DNA of 64,000 bases, taken from the NCBI RefSeq assembly GCF_002835665.1, contig NZ_PIZV01000006.1, positions 1 to 64,000 of the forward strand, written 5' to 3'. Origin of the DNA: Chryseobacterium sp. PMSZPI (GTDB lineage Bacteria; Bacteroidota; Bacteroidia; Flavobacteriales; Weeksellaceae). The position numbers and the translations under genes are program-made. Shown one piece after another: positions 25,496 to 35,884 of the stretch (the first letter of the stretch is position 1; each line of letters starts with the position of its first letter). The notes under the pieces were generated by a model. The model was not told the DNA's origin. It did not search any database and saw only the letters and a list, made by a program, of their open reading frames with translations.

Positions 25496-26374
25496 ATGAA
25501 ACTCAGAGGATATATATTGGGAATTTTGTCGGCGGTTTCCTATGGATTGATTCCAATTTTTATTCTGCCGATCAAGCAAGCCCATTTTTCAATGGACATT
25601 ACCCTGTTTTACAGGTTTTTCTTTTCTGCCATTATGGTAGGTGGATATCTGATTTATTCCAGACAAAACTTTAGAATCAATAAAAAAGAAGCTTTAATAT
25701 TAGCTATTCTGGGAATATGCTATGCACTTTCCTCAGAATTTCTGTTTATAGGGTACGATTTCCTTACGCCTGGAATTGCCTCTACTGTTTTATTCATCTA
25801 TCCGGTGATTGTAGCTTTAATCATGTTTTTCTTTTATAAAGAGAAACTCACCAGCTTATCCATCCTATCTCTGTTTTTTGCCTTTGCGGGTGTAATTGTT
25901 TTATGTTTAAAAGGAAATAGTTTTGAAATTAATTTTGCCGGATTAGGAATTGTAATGCTCAGCTCTCTATTTTATGCTCTTTACATGGTAATTGTCAACA
26001 AATCTAAACTTAAAGTTTCGGGATTTAAGCTTACCTTCTATTCTATGCTTTTTACTTCGCTGTTTTTCATGACAAAATCTATCATAGGACATGAGTCGTT
26101 TGCGATCCCTTCAGCAGCTATATTTTTCAACTTTCTTATTTTTGCTTTTCTTACTACGGTTATTTCCAGTCTGTGTTTAGTATATGCTATTAAGAGTATT
26201 GGTTCTACTCCGGTTGCTATTTTAGGAGCGCTGGAGCCTGTCGTTGCAGTGATGGTTAGTGTGTTGATGTTTCATGAGAAATTTACCGCCAACTTATTGA
26301 TTGGAATTACTCTTATTTTACTGGGAGTCATTCTGAATGTTATTTCCGACCGAAAAAACACAGTTCACGCCTAA
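25496..26374 (+). CDS. EamA/DMT-family membrane transporter
   Basis: 292 aa with ten hydrophobic segments arranged as two EamA repeats (about 5-135 and 147-285). The first repeat ends VLFIYPVIVALIMFFFYKEK and the second AILGALEPVVAVMVSVLMFHEK, the paired P-V-x-A-x-x-x-x-x-x-x-E-K pattern of the drug/metabolite transporter superfamily. It is probably an inner-membrane exporter of a small metabolite; the substrate is not known. It lies 21 bases after a strong terminator, so its promoter must overlap it or transcription reads through. Confidence 0.9.
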   Translation: MKLRGYILGILSAVSYGLIPIFILPIKQAHFSMDITLFYRFFFSAIMVGGYLIYSRQNFRINKKEALILAILGICYALSSEFLFIGYDFLTPGIASTVLFIYPVIVALIMFFFYKEKLTSLSILSLFFAFAGVIVLCLKGNSFEINFAGLGIVMLSSLFYALYMVIVNKSKLKVSGFKLTFYSMLFTSLFFMTKSIIGHESFAIPSAAIFFNFLIFAFLTTVISSLCLVYAIKSIGSTPVAILGALEPVVAVMVSVLMFHEKFTANLLIGITLILLGVILNVISDRKNTVHA

Positions 26375-26569
26375 TATTTACAGCTATGAGGAAATAGCCT
26401 CCATTCATCATTCCCTTCTTCAAACTTACATGATGTCGCGGCAGCATTTTATCTGTGAAATCCGTGAGATCTGCGGGGAAATTTTTCAACAGAATTTAAA
26501 CCTGTCTATAATCAGAGCAAAAAATTTTTTTCTGAAAAAACTTTGGAATAACTTTACAAAAAATTTCTG

Positions 26570-28765
26570 TTGAAAGATCTGCTTCTTATTACTCCACCTT
26601 TTACCCAACTTAATACTCCTTATCCCGCGACAGCTTATATTAAAGGGTTCTTGAACACCAAAAATATTTCCAGCTATCAGGTTGATTTGGGGATTGATGT
26701 TATATTGGAATTGTTTTCCCAAAAAGGAATTCAGAAGGTATTTGATAAAAAAATTGATCTTCAGAATACCTCCGAAAACTCTCAGAGAATTTTTGCTCTC
26801 AGAGAAGAATATCTAAAGACCATTGATCAGGTTATTCCTTTTTTACAAGGTAAAACTCCTACCTTGGCAAGGCAAATCTGCAGCATGAATTTTCTTCCGG
26901 AAGCTTCCCGTTTCAACCAGTTAGATGATATGGAATTCGCTTTCGGAAATATGGGATTACAAGATAAAGCAAAGCATTTAGCTACTTTATATTTAGAAGA
27001 TATTTCAGATTATATTGTTGAAAATATTGACTCCGATTTTGGGTTTAGCAGATATGCGGAACGTCTTGGTAAAAGCGCCAATTCCTTTGATGAATTATAT
27101 TCAAAATTATCTGGTGAACATACATTCATTGATGAATTTACTTTAAAAATTCTTCAAGAAAAAATAGAGACTACACAGCCCAAACTCGTTTGTTTTTCTG
27201 TACCATTCCCGGGAAATTTATATTCAGGATTCCGATGCGCTCAGTTTATCAAAAAGAATTACCCTCATATTAAAATCGCTATGGGAGGAGGATTTCCCAA
27301 TACAGAATTAAGAGATGTAAAAGATCAGAGAGTTTTTGAATTTTTTGATTTCATTACCTTAGATGATGGTGAGGTACCTCTTGAGCTTCTTTATGAAAAC
27401 ATCTGCCATCCTAAGCAAAACGAAGAATCTCAATACAAAAGGACATTTTTAATCGAGAATCAGGAAGTTGTTTATAAAAACAATTCTAAAAAACACGATT
27501 ATAAACAAGCAGATATCGGAACTCCGGATTACACCGATTTAAAGCTGGATCAATATATTTCTGTCATTGAAATCGCCAATCCCATGCACAGCTTATGGAG
27601 TGACGGAAGATGGAATAAGCTTACGATGGCTCATGGATGCTATTGGGGGAAATGTACTTTCTGCGATATTTCTTTAGACTATATTAAAATCTATGAACCT
27701 ATTTCTGCCAAAATACTGGTAGACCGAATGGAAGAACTCATCAAAACTACCGGTGAGACAGGCTTTCATTTTGTAGATGAAGCCGCTCCTCCTGCATTGA
27801 TGAGAGAAGTTGCATTGGAAATTCTTCGCAGAAATTTGGTGGTTACCTGGTGGACTAATATCCGTTTTGAAAAAAGCTTTACCCGGGATTTATGTTATCT
27901 GCTCAAACTTTCCGGTTGTGTAGCGGTTTCAGGAGGGCTTGAAGTAGCCAGTGATCGATTATTAAAACTCATCGAGAAAGGCGTTTCTGTAGAGCAAGTA
28001 GCTAAAGTGACAAGAAACTTTACGGAAGCGGGAATTATGGTTCATGCTTACTTAATGTATGGCTACCCTACTCAAACTGTTCAGGAAACTGTTGACTCTT
28101 TGGAGATGGTAAGGCAACTTTTTGAAATGGGAATCCTTCAGAGTGGATTTTGGCACCAGTTTGCCATGACAGCTCACTCACCCGTTGGTATGAGTCCGGA
28201 TGATTTCGGAGTTGTTCCCATAGAACAAGAAATTTTGTTTGCCAATAATGATATAGACTTTAAAGATAAAACGGGAATTGATCACAATAAATTCAGCTTT
28301 GGTCTAAAAAAGTCACTATTCAATTATATGCATGGAGTAAATTTTGAATTACCTCTTCAGGAATGGTTTGATTTTAAAATTCCAAGAACAACGATTCATC
28401 CCGATTATATTCATGATTGTCTTTTGGAAGACGGACAATTTAGTTTTAAAGGAAATTCAAAAGTCATATTTCTAACAAAAAATGTAATTGCCGAGAATCG
28501 CGTAAAAAATAAAAAGAAATATTCCGGTACATATACCCAGCTTACATTCCATTTGAAAACCAATATTGTAAAAGTTGAATTGGAACAGGACAAAGCAGAA
28601 TGGCTCATGAATATATTGGATGAGAATTCTATTGAAAACCAAAAGAAACCTACCGTTCAACAACTTAAAACTCAGTTTGAAGAAAATTTTGATGATTTTG
28701 AATTATTCTGGTTCTCAAAACCGATGCAGCAATTGAAAGACAATGGAGTAATTTTGAGTTTGTAA
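26570..28765 (+). CDS. B12-binding-domain radical SAM enzyme
   Basis: 731 aa. The N-terminus (LLLITPPFTQLNTPYPATAYIKGFL) and the segment IAMGGGFPNTELRD with FDFITLDDGEVPL are those of cobalamin-binding-domain radical SAM proteins. The cluster motif is GCYWGKCTFCD near residue 352, with spacing Cx4CxxC instead of the usual Cx3CxxC. The core continues FHFVDEAAPP, WWTNIRFEKSF and SGGLEVASDR. The start is TTG at 26570-26572; no in-frame ATG precedes the conserved N-terminus. The C-terminal part from about residue 580 is family-specific. The reaction is unknown; no RiPP precursor gene is seen next to it. Confidence 0.85.
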   Translation: MKDLLLITPPFTQLNTPYPATAYIKGFLNTKNISSYQVDLGIDVILELFSQKGIQKVFDKKIDLQNTSENSQRIFALREEYLKTIDQVIPFLQGKTPTLARQICSMNFLPEASRFNQLDDMEFAFGNMGLQDKAKHLATLYLEDISDYIVENIDSDFGFSRYAERLGKSANSFDELYSKLSGEHTFIDEFTLKILQEKIETTQPKLVCFSVPFPGNLYSGFRCAQFIKKNYPHIKIAMGGGFPNTELRDVKDQRVFEFFDFITLDDGEVPLELLYENICHPKQNEESQYKRTFLIENQEVVYKNNSKKHDYKQADIGTPDYTDLKLDQYISVIEIANPMHSLWSDGRWNKLTMAHGCYWGKCTFCDISLDYIKIYEPISAKILVDRMEELIKTTGETGFHFVDEAAPPALMREVALEILRRNLVVTWWTNIRFEKSFTRDLCYLLKLSGCVAVSGGLEVASDRLLKLIEKGVSVEQVAKVTRNFTEAGIMVHAYLMYGYPTQTVQETVDSLEMVRQLFEMGILQSGFWHQFAMTAHSPVGMSPDDFGVVPIEQEILFANNDIDFKDKTGIDHNKFSFGLKKSLFNYMHGVNFELPLQEWFDFKIPRTTIHPDYIHDCLLEDGQFSFKGNSKVIFLTKNVIAENRVKNKKKYSGTYTQLTFHLKTNIVKVELEQDKAEWLMNILDENSIENQKKPTVQQLKTQFEENFDDFELFWFSKPMQQLKDNGVILSL

Positions 28766-28879
28766 TTTTTTTTGATTTTCCAATAGGGTTTTTGAAATCA
28801 TGATATTTTTACTAAAACAGCCATAAGTTTCTTTTCTGAAAAAATTAAAATCTGGATTCCTATAAATCTAAAGGTAGGA

Positions 28880-28950
28880 TTTTTTTATGTTTTGGCTAAA
28901 GCCAATGGAATGTGGGATTTTATGTGAACGGGCTAAAGCCCGTTTCTATT
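28880..28950. repeat. Intergenic GGCTAAAGCC repeats
   Basis: TTGGCTAAAGCCAA is followed by CGGGCTAAAGCCCG, two small palindromes sharing a GGCTAAAGCC core. A degenerate relative (GGGCTAAAACCAATGGAAT) is at 16842-16860. A dispersed intergenic repeat family. Confidence 0.55.
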
Positions 28951-28958
28951 GATCATTT

Positions 28959-29777
28959 TTAATGAGACTGCTCTTTCACGACAGGTCCTACGGATACTTT
29001 CTCTTGTATTTTAATAAAGTTCGGATCCATCATAGCCATTCGTTCTGCAAGAGCTTTATAAGTTGGAAACTTTAAAATAGAAGCTCTTCCCGACATTTCT
29101 CTGTAAATCGTAAAAGACTTTCCTCCGGCCGTTTTTAATTGTTTTGTTGTTGTAATATATTTCCCAATGTATTTGCTTTTAGCATCATAAATTTCAATAT
29201 CTACAAACGTTTTATCCATAATTTTATCGTCTGACCCAAAACTAACAGGTAAGTTAGTAAAATAGCCTACAGGAACACCATTGCTTAGGATCTCACCAAC
29301 CTTATTCACTTCAATATTCAGCTTATCAATTTTCGTTCTTATCGTATAGGCTTCTTTCGTTTTGCTATCTAATTTTCTTTTAGGAGTATTTGAAAAAAGA
29401 TCATCGAGATTTTTTACATTGACGCCTTTATTATCGATAATTTTGAAACCATTCACAGAAGTATAGACAGCCGACTTTTCTTCTCCTGAAAATGCAGAAG
29501 GTGAAATATAATCCAATTCAATTGTTTTATCCCTATTATATACTCTATTGAGCTTAATGTAGCTATCTCTAACCGAATCCACGATACTCTTATCAATAAA
29601 TTCCATTGTGTATAATGGAGTCTCTTTTAAATCCATAAAAGTATATTGATTGGATTTATTGGAGATTTTTGCAACCGGAATTCCGTCTAAATTGATGATC
29701 CCTCTTTTGGTCTTGATATTCTGAGCATTGAGGGAAATTCCCAGAATTGTAAAGAATATGATTATACTTTTCTTCAT
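28959..29777 (-). CDS. Secreted protein of unknown function
   Basis: 272 aa with a signal peptide (ISLNAQ). The mature chain is basic and soluble, without lipobox or transmembrane segments. Internal repeats of the type DGIPVAKISN (residue about 30) and NGVPVGYFTN (about 168) suggest two related beta-rich halves. It ends in a His-rich short tail (EQSH). No family is recognised. It lies downstream of atpC but beyond a terminator; a TAACTTTG box overlaps that terminator (29815-29822). Confidence 0.75.
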   Translation of the reverse strand: MKKSIIIFFTILGISLNAQNIKTKRGIINLDGIPVAKISNKSNQYTFMDLKETPLYTMEFIDKSIVDSVRDSYIKLNRVYNRDKTIELDYISPSAFSGEEKSAVYTSVNGFKIIDNKGVNVKNLDDLFSNTPKRKLDSKTKEAYTIRTKIDKLNIEVNKVGEILSNGVPVGYFTNLPVSFGSDDKIMDKTFVDIEIYDAKSKYIGKYITTTKQLKTAGGKSFTIYREMSGRASILKFPTYKALAERMAMMDPNFIKIQEKVSVGPVVKEQSH

Positions 29778-29803
29778 AGAATCAGATTTTTACATAAATA
29801 AAA

Positions 29804-29828
29804 AAAGTGTAACACAAAGTTACACTTT
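29804..29828. terminator. Terminator of the atpD-atpC operon
   Basis: AAAGTGTAAC and GTTACACTTT make a 10-bp stem with loop ACAAA, followed on the minus strand by seven T. On the same strand TAACTTTG, a -7 consensus match, lies in the loop and one arm and may serve the next gene. Confidence 0.8.
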
Positions 29829-29857
29829 CTTGAAAATATATTTAGCTTTTCATTTAA

Positions 29858-30139
29858 TTATTCACAAAGGATAATTCCTTTATTATGATTAAATTCTACA
29901 ACACCGCTTTTGATAGTATAAGCAAAAACAGAGTCTTTTCCAGATTCTTTAGCGAAGTTTTTAGCAAAAGCTTCATCAATAGAATTGGTGAAAAGCTTTA
30001 CATCACCTCCGATTAAAGAAGAAACGATTCCTGCGTGGTTTTTCATGATGTGGAATTCACCATTTTTTCCAGGCAATAATACAGAGTCTACTTCTCCTTC
30101 AAAAACTACGTATTCTGGTGTTAAAATTTTTATATTCAT
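29858..30139 (-). CDS. atpC: ATP synthase F1 subunit epsilon
   Basis: 93 aa. Starting at the ATG 30139 (MNIKILTPEYVVFEGEVDSV) gives the normal N-terminus; an upstream in-frame start would add residues translated from a repetitive spacer. The beta-sandwich domain is complete (LLPGKNGEFHIMKNHAGIVSSL), but the C-terminal helical hairpin of canonical epsilon is missing. This short form is common in Bacteroidetes and cannot perform the helix-based inhibition of E. coli epsilon. It is co-transcribed with atpD; the other ATP synthase subunits lie elsewhere. Confidence 0.93.
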   Translation of the reverse strand: MNIKILTPEYVVFEGEVDSVLLPGKNGEFHIMKNHAGIVSSLIGGDVKLFTNSIDEAFAKNFAKESGKDSVFAYTIKSGVVEFNHNKGIILCE

Positions 30140-30215
30140 AGAAACAAATTTGAAATTTGATGTTTGAAATTTGAAATTACTCATCGAATCTCAAATTTCA
30201 AATCTCAAATTGTTA
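30140..30215. repeat. Repetitive AT spacer between atpD and atpC
   Basis: The sequence is made of alternating TTTGAAATTTGA-type units followed by CAAATTTCAAAT-type units, giving an inverted-repeat hairpin in the mRNA between the two genes. Confidence 0.5.
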
Positions 30216-30220
30216 ATAAT

Positions 30221-31765
<1,545 letters not shown>

Positions 31766-31819
31766 TCATAAACCCGCAATTGGTAAAAAAAAGATTTTTA
31801 TCATGCTTTTTCACAAAAA

Positions 31820-31847
31820 AACCAAAGAAGAAAAAACTCCTTTGGTT
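31820..31847. terminator. Terminator of the T9SS cargo gene
   Basis: AACCAAAG pairs with CTTTGGTT across an A-rich loop; on the minus strand a run of T follows. Confidence 0.7.
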
Positions 31848-31887
31848 CTATGATTTTTAAATATATTTTAGTATAAAAAAGCTCCGC

Positions 31888-32688
31888 CTATTTTTTAACA
31901 CCTTTGATTACCTTTTGAGACCCATCTTTCATTTCCAGTTTTATCATATAAGCTCCCGGAATTAATTCTTTTAAACTAACCTGTGGAGATGGTTTATCGA
32001 TAGTTTTCACTGTTTTACCAGACATATCATTAATGGAAATAGATTTCACATAATCCGCCTTAACCATATTTACCACATCTATAAATGGGTTTGGATAGAT
32101 TTTGACTGCATCATTTTTGCGATTTACTTCTGCAGTAGCTAACTGAGAATTGGTCACACTGATATCATCAACTTGTAAATAATATTGATCGGCATTGGAG
32201 TAACAATTAAATCCCATATAATATACTCCTGTAGTAGAAGGCGTAAATGTTATAGCATCCGTAGACACACTTGATGTTACAATATTAGGATAATCTGCCA
32301 ATTGATTGGTCATAGAAGAACTATTAGCCCCCATTCCGTACGCCACTTTTAATTTTTCCGGGAAGGTTCCCCCGGTACCGGAATACTTATAAGTTATTTT
32401 GTATTGTACTCCTCCAATAAGATTTAATCCAGGAGTAAAAAACCAAGCATTAGCAGCATTTGAAGAATTAAATTTATAAGTCAATGCTTTACTTGAAATT
32501 CCAGTGTGTGCATTTTGTTTGGTAATCCAATTAGATCCCAATCCTGCGTTCTCAATGGTCGTACATGGCGGTAACGCTGGAGTTGTTACGCTTTCGAAAT
32601 CTTCTGTATAAGGTAAATTTACAGGATTACACTGTGCACTTAATTTAATTCCAACAATAAGTGCGATAAAAAGTAATTTTTTGTTCAT
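31888..32688 (-). CDS. Secreted protein with T9SS type A sorting domain
   Basis: 266 aa. The ATG at 32688 gives a standard signal peptide (MNKKLLFIALIVGIKLSAQ); an upstream in-frame start adds 14 residues before it. The middle (PYTEDFESVTTPALPPCTTIEN...SNWITKQNAHTG) is a choice-of-anchor-J, MAM-like beta-sandwich. The C-terminus carries the T9SS sorting signal: VKIYPNPFIDVVNM, SISINDMSGKTVKTID, LIPGAYMIKLEMKDG and basic KGVKK. It would be exported through Sec and the type IX system and kept on or released from the cell surface. No catalytic domain is seen. Confidence 0.88.
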   Translation of the reverse strand: MNKKLLFIALIVGIKLSAQCNPVNLPYTEDFESVTTPALPPCTTIENAGLGSNWITKQNAHTGISSKALTYKFNSSNAANAWFFTPGLNLIGGVQYKITYKYSGTGGTFPEKLKVAYGMGANSSSMTNQLADYPNIVTSSVSTDAITFTPSTTGVYYMGFNCYSNADQYYLQVDDISVTNSQLATAEVNRKNDAVKIYPNPFIDVVNMVKADYVKSISINDMSGKTVKTIDKPSPQVSLKELIPGAYMIKLEMKDGSQKVIKGVKK

Positions 32689-32892
32689 AATGTTTTTTTT
32701 AAAAATAATCAAATTATCAACATAAAACAAATAATTATTTAAAATAAATCATAAATATAAACAAATTAATAAATAATTAATAAAATTTAAAACCAATAAT
32801 CAAATTATAGTTAATATATTAATAGTGTTTTTAACATATAACTTTTTTTGTTCAGCATCATTCATAATCGCTTCCAATCAAAATAAAGGTTT

Positions 32893-32900
32893 TATATTTG
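32893..32900 (+). promoter_or_regulatory. Promoter -7 box of ribF
   Basis: TATATTTG, exact consensus, 20 bases before the TTG start codon of ribF. Confidence 0.6.
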
Positions 32901-32919
32901 CAATCAAAATTTTTTCGTT

Positions 32920-33840
32920 TTGAAAGTTTTCAAGAATTTTAAAGATTATTCCTCTCAAAAGCCTCTAGCATTGTCTTTAGGAATGTTTGACGGAGTACAT
33001 CTCGGGCATAAAAGTATTATTGATGAACTGATAAAAATAGGTACAGAAAACAATCTGGAAACTGCTATCCTTACTTTTTGGCCACATCCCAGATTTGTTT
33101 TTAATCCTAATGAAGATTTAAAGCTCCTCAATACTTTAGAAGAAAAAAAACAACTGATAGAAAAATATCGCATCGATAATTTGTTCCTGAAAGAATTTGA
33201 TGAAGAGTTCAGAAATTTAACCGGAGAAGAATTTGTACGTCAGATTTTAATTGATAAGCTTAATGTAAAATATCTTATTATAGGCTACGATCATTCTTTT
33301 GGAAAAAATAAAAGCGGAAATTTTGCACTTCTTCAAAAACTTTCTAAGGAGCTTGATTTTGAGGTAGAACAAATGGAAGCTATCAATATTCATGAAAATA
33401 ATATCAGCTCCACCAAAGTACGTAATGCTCTTTTAACCGGAAATATTAAGGAAGCTAATGAAATGCTGGGATACTCCTACTCTGTTTCCGGAAGCGTTGT
33501 TCATGGAAAAAAAATAGGCAGAACAATTGGCTATCCTACTGCCAATATCGATATAGAATCCATCAAGCTTCTTCCCAAAAAAGGCGCCTATATTGTTGAA
33601 GTTGATGTAAAAGGGCAATCTTACAAAGGAATGTTGAGCATAGGCACCAATCCTACAGTAAATGGAGAAAAATTAACAGTAGAAGTTTATATCCTTGATT
33701 TTGATGGTGATATTTATGATGAAAAAATTACCGTAAGATTCAGAGATTTCCTTCACGATGAAATTAAGTTTGAAGGTCTTGAAAAATTAATTGAAAGACT
33801 GGATGAAGATAAAAGATTAACTGAAGAATATCATTTCTAA
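32920..33840 (+). CDS. ribF: Bifunctional riboflavin kinase / FMN adenylyltransferase
   Basis: 306 aa. It makes FMN and FAD from riboflavin. The N-terminal nucleotidyltransferase domain shows LGMFDGVHLGHKSII (about 21-35) and the SSTKVRNALLTG motif (about 165); the C-terminal kinase domain has HGKKIGRTIGYPTANI (about 195) and GMLSIGTNPT. The start is TTG at 32920-32922: it gives the usual distance to the first motif, no in-frame ATG precedes it, and the TATATTTG box leaves no room for an earlier start. Followed by a strong terminator, so monocistronic. Confidence 0.95.
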   Translation: MKVFKNFKDYSSQKPLALSLGMFDGVHLGHKSIIDELIKIGTENNLETAILTFWPHPRFVFNPNEDLKLLNTLEEKKQLIEKYRIDNLFLKEFDEEFRNLTGEEFVRQILIDKLNVKYLIIGYDHSFGKNKSGNFALLQKLSKELDFEVEQMEAINIHENNISSTKVRNALLTGNIKEANEMLGYSYSVSGSVVHGKKIGRTIGYPTANIDIESIKLLPKKGAYIVEVDVKGQSYKGMLSIGTNPTVNGEKLTVEVYILDFDGDIYDEKITVRFRDFLHDEIKFEGLEKLIERLDEDKRLTEEYHF

Positions 33841-33872
33841 AAAAAAGTAACTCTAGTATGAGTTACTTTTTT
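33841..33872 (+). terminator. ribF terminator
   Basis: AAAAAAGTAACTC and GAGTTACTTTTTT form a perfect 13-bp stem with loop TAGTAT. Confidence 0.9.
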
Positions 33873-33931
33873 TTATCAACAGTAAATATTTTGCAGTTTA
33901 CTTTTAAAAGCTGTTATTATTCTAGGCAAGA

Positions 33932-34432
33932 CTATTTCAATACTTTTAAGTAAACTTTCTGCGTTTCATTGTTTAATTTCACATTAGGAAACTGCTTATC
34001 ATAATCGATGAAGATGTCTCCTTTTTGATCTGCTTTTCCATTTCCATCAGAATCCCAACTTACTGTAACATAATATTTAGCAGGTCCTACAGGTTTTGGA
34101 TTAATTTTACTTTCAGCATCTTTAGGAACTGGTAAATCAATGGTAAACGGAATTGATTTCTCTTCATATTCTTTCTCCGTAATTAATGTCGCAGGAGCAT
34201 CTGCCAGTCTTTCATCAACACCAAATAAACTTACTTTGAGCTTTGGATTTTTAATCGTAAAATTCTCAGTCCCTGAAAATTCAATTTTCAGGTTTTCTGA
34301 ACTCTCAGAAGCAGGTGCCACAGTATTAGCAGTAGTGTCTGTAGCTGCCGGCGCATTTTTCTTATCCGTTGAATTACACCCTGATAATGTAATAATACCC
34401 ACTACTGCGAGCATTGGAAGATACTTCCTCAT
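33932..34432 (-). CDS. Lipoprotein of unknown function
   Basis: 166 aa with a clear lipobox (ITLSGC at residues 14-19), then a low-complexity Ala/Thr/Ser linker (to about residue 45) and a beta-rich domain with FTIDLPVPKDAESKINPKP, YYVTVSWDSDGNGKADQKGD. That segment resembles the YbaY-type domain in order of motifs, but no firm family assignment is possible. The DSDGNGKAD stretch looks like a calcium-binding-type loop. It stands alone, with no promoter box recognised. Confidence 0.75.
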   Translation of the reverse strand: MRKYLPMLAVVGIITLSGCNSTDKKNAPAATDTTANTVAPASESSENLKIEFSGTENFTIKNPKLKVSLFGVDERLADAPATLITEKEYEEKSIPFTIDLPVPKDAESKINPKPVGPAKYYVTVSWDSDGNGKADQKGDIFIDYDKQFPNVKLNNETQKVYLKVLK

Positions 34433-34520
34433 CTGTTTATTGTTTTAATTGTTTAATTCAAAATTAACAACAATTTTCATACCCTAACCTCAAGAAATGG
34501 TAAAAAATTTACTCTACGCC

Positions 34521-34883
34521 TTAGTTTTGCAAAGAATCATTGATTGTATTCTGTACTTTCTTTGTCAAAGATTTAAAAACCAAATCATAAGAGTGATCAA
34601 TGAGTTTAAGAACTAAATCTTTTTTTAAGCCATCCAACATTACGGAATTCCAGTGGGTTTTGTTCATATGATAAGCTCCTGTAATTTGTGGATATTGCTC
34701 TCTAAGTTCCGCACTCCATTCCGGATCTGTTTTTACATTAATAGATAAAGGTTGTTTTTCAAGCCCCATTAACAGGAACATTTTGGTATCTACTTTTAGT
34801 ACAAGCGTTTCGTTATCAAAAGGAAAACTTTCTGTAACAGCTTTTTTAGTAAGGCAATAATCTAAAATTTCGTTGGCATCCAT
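34521..34883 (-). CDS. MmcQ/YjbR-family protein
   Basis: 120 aa, cytosolic. The sequence ILDYCLTKKAVTESFPFDNETLVLKV at the N-terminus, PLSINVKTDPEWSAELREQY in the middle and MNKTHWNSVMLDG near residue 84 match the YjbR/CyaY-like double-wing fold. Members bind DNA or act in unknown roles; no specific function can be given. It is a single gene with a repeat-rich upstream spacer. Confidence 0.9.
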   Translation of the reverse strand: MDANEILDYCLTKKAVTESFPFDNETLVLKVDTKMFLLMGLEKQPLSINVKTDPEWSAELREQYPQITGAYHMNKTHWNSVMLDGLKKDLVLKLIDHSYDLVFKSLTKKVQNTINDSLQN

Positions 34884-34973
34884 GGCTTTTTATAAGTAAT
34901 AAGTAATGGGTAATTAGTAATATGATTAATAGTAATTGATATACAAATAGGTAGCAGATATTTAATAAAAAAA

Positions 34974-35036
34974 TCTTTTATCTTTTATCTTTTATCTTTT
35001 ATCTTTTATCTTTTATCTTTTATCTTTTATCTTTTA
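34974..35036 (+). repeat. Nine tandem TCTTTTA heptanucleotides
   Basis: 63 bases of perfect TCTTTTA units, ending 54 bases before the ATG of the NAD(P)-binding protein gene. Slippage would change the promoter or leader spacing, not the reading frame. Confidence 0.95.
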
Positions 35037-35090
35037 ATCAAATTTAGTAAATTTAAGAAAAGAAAATAATCTTATCAATCACAAATTATT

Positions 35091-35756
35091 ATGAAAGCTT
35101 TAGTAATCGGCGCTACAGGTGCCACAGGAAAAGATTTAGTCAATCAGTTACTTCATGATAAAGCATTTGATGAAGTTGATATTTTTGTAAGAAAACCTGT
35201 GAATATCGAAAACGAAAGACTTAAGGTTCATATCGTAGATTTTGAAAAGCCTGAAGAATGGAAAGAAATGGTGAAGGGAGATGTTGCCTTTTCCTGTCTC
35301 GGAACCACTTTAAAGGATGCGGGAAGCAAAGAAGCTCAAAAAAAGGTGGATTTTGATTATCAATATGAATTCGCAAAAGCAGCCAAGGAAAATAATGTTG
35401 AAGATTATATCCTGGTTTCAGCATATGGAGCAAACTCAACCTCTAAAATCTTTTATTCCAAAATGAAAGGTGAGCTTGAAGAGGCTGTAAAGCAATTACA
35501 CTTTAATAAGATTACTATTTTTAAACCCGGAATGCTGGAGCGAAAAGACTCTGAAAGAACGGGAGAAGTTTTGGGCAGTCGGATTATAAAGTTTGCCAAT
35601 AAATTTGGTCTGCTAGAGAGTCAAAAGCCCTTACCCACTAATATTCTGGCTAAAGCAATGATCAATTCCTCCAAAATAAAAAGCAATGGATATTCCAGTA
35701 TCAAACTGGGAAATATTTTTTGTTTTGCAGACAAGGTTATTGATGAGCAAGGATAA
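35091..35756 (+). CDS. NAD(P)-binding Rossmann-fold oxidoreductase (atypical SDR)
   Basis: 221 aa. The N-terminal glycine motif GATGATGKDLV (about residues 7-17) binds NAD(P). VAFSCLGTTLKDAGSKEA and YILVSAYGANSTSKIFYSKMKGELE follow, where YSKMKG is the Tyr-x-x-x-Lys pair. The layout matches the HTATIP2/TIP30-like atypical SDR proteins; substrate unknown. The gene is preceded by a nine-copy heptanucleotide tract that may vary its expression. Confidence 0.88.
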   Translation: MKALVIGATGATGKDLVNQLLHDKAFDEVDIFVRKPVNIENERLKVHIVDFEKPEEWKEMVKGDVAFSCLGTTLKDAGSKEAQKKVDFDYQYEFAKAAKENNVEDYILVSAYGANSTSKIFYSKMKGELEEAVKQLHFNKITIFKPGMLERKDSERTGEVLGSRIIKFANKFGLLESQKPLPTNILAKAMINSSKIKSNGYSSIKLGNIFCFADKVIDEQG

Positions 35757-35771
35757 AAAAACGCTAATAAA

Positions 35772-35844
35772 AAATCTGTGTAAATCTTCGAAAATCTGTG
35801 GTTGAATCGATTTCCCCACAAATCACACGGATTTACACAGATTT
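35772..35844. repeat. Intergenic 15-bp inverted repeat
   Basis: AAATCTGTGTAAATC and GATTTACACAGATTT, perfect arms around a 43-base spacer that has internal AATCTGTGG/CCACAAAT similarity. Convergent genes flank it, so it may end transcription or be a dispersed repeat. Confidence 0.6.
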
Positions 35845-35884
35845 ATAGAATTTCTTTGTATTCTTTTTAAAGTGAGAACAAATC

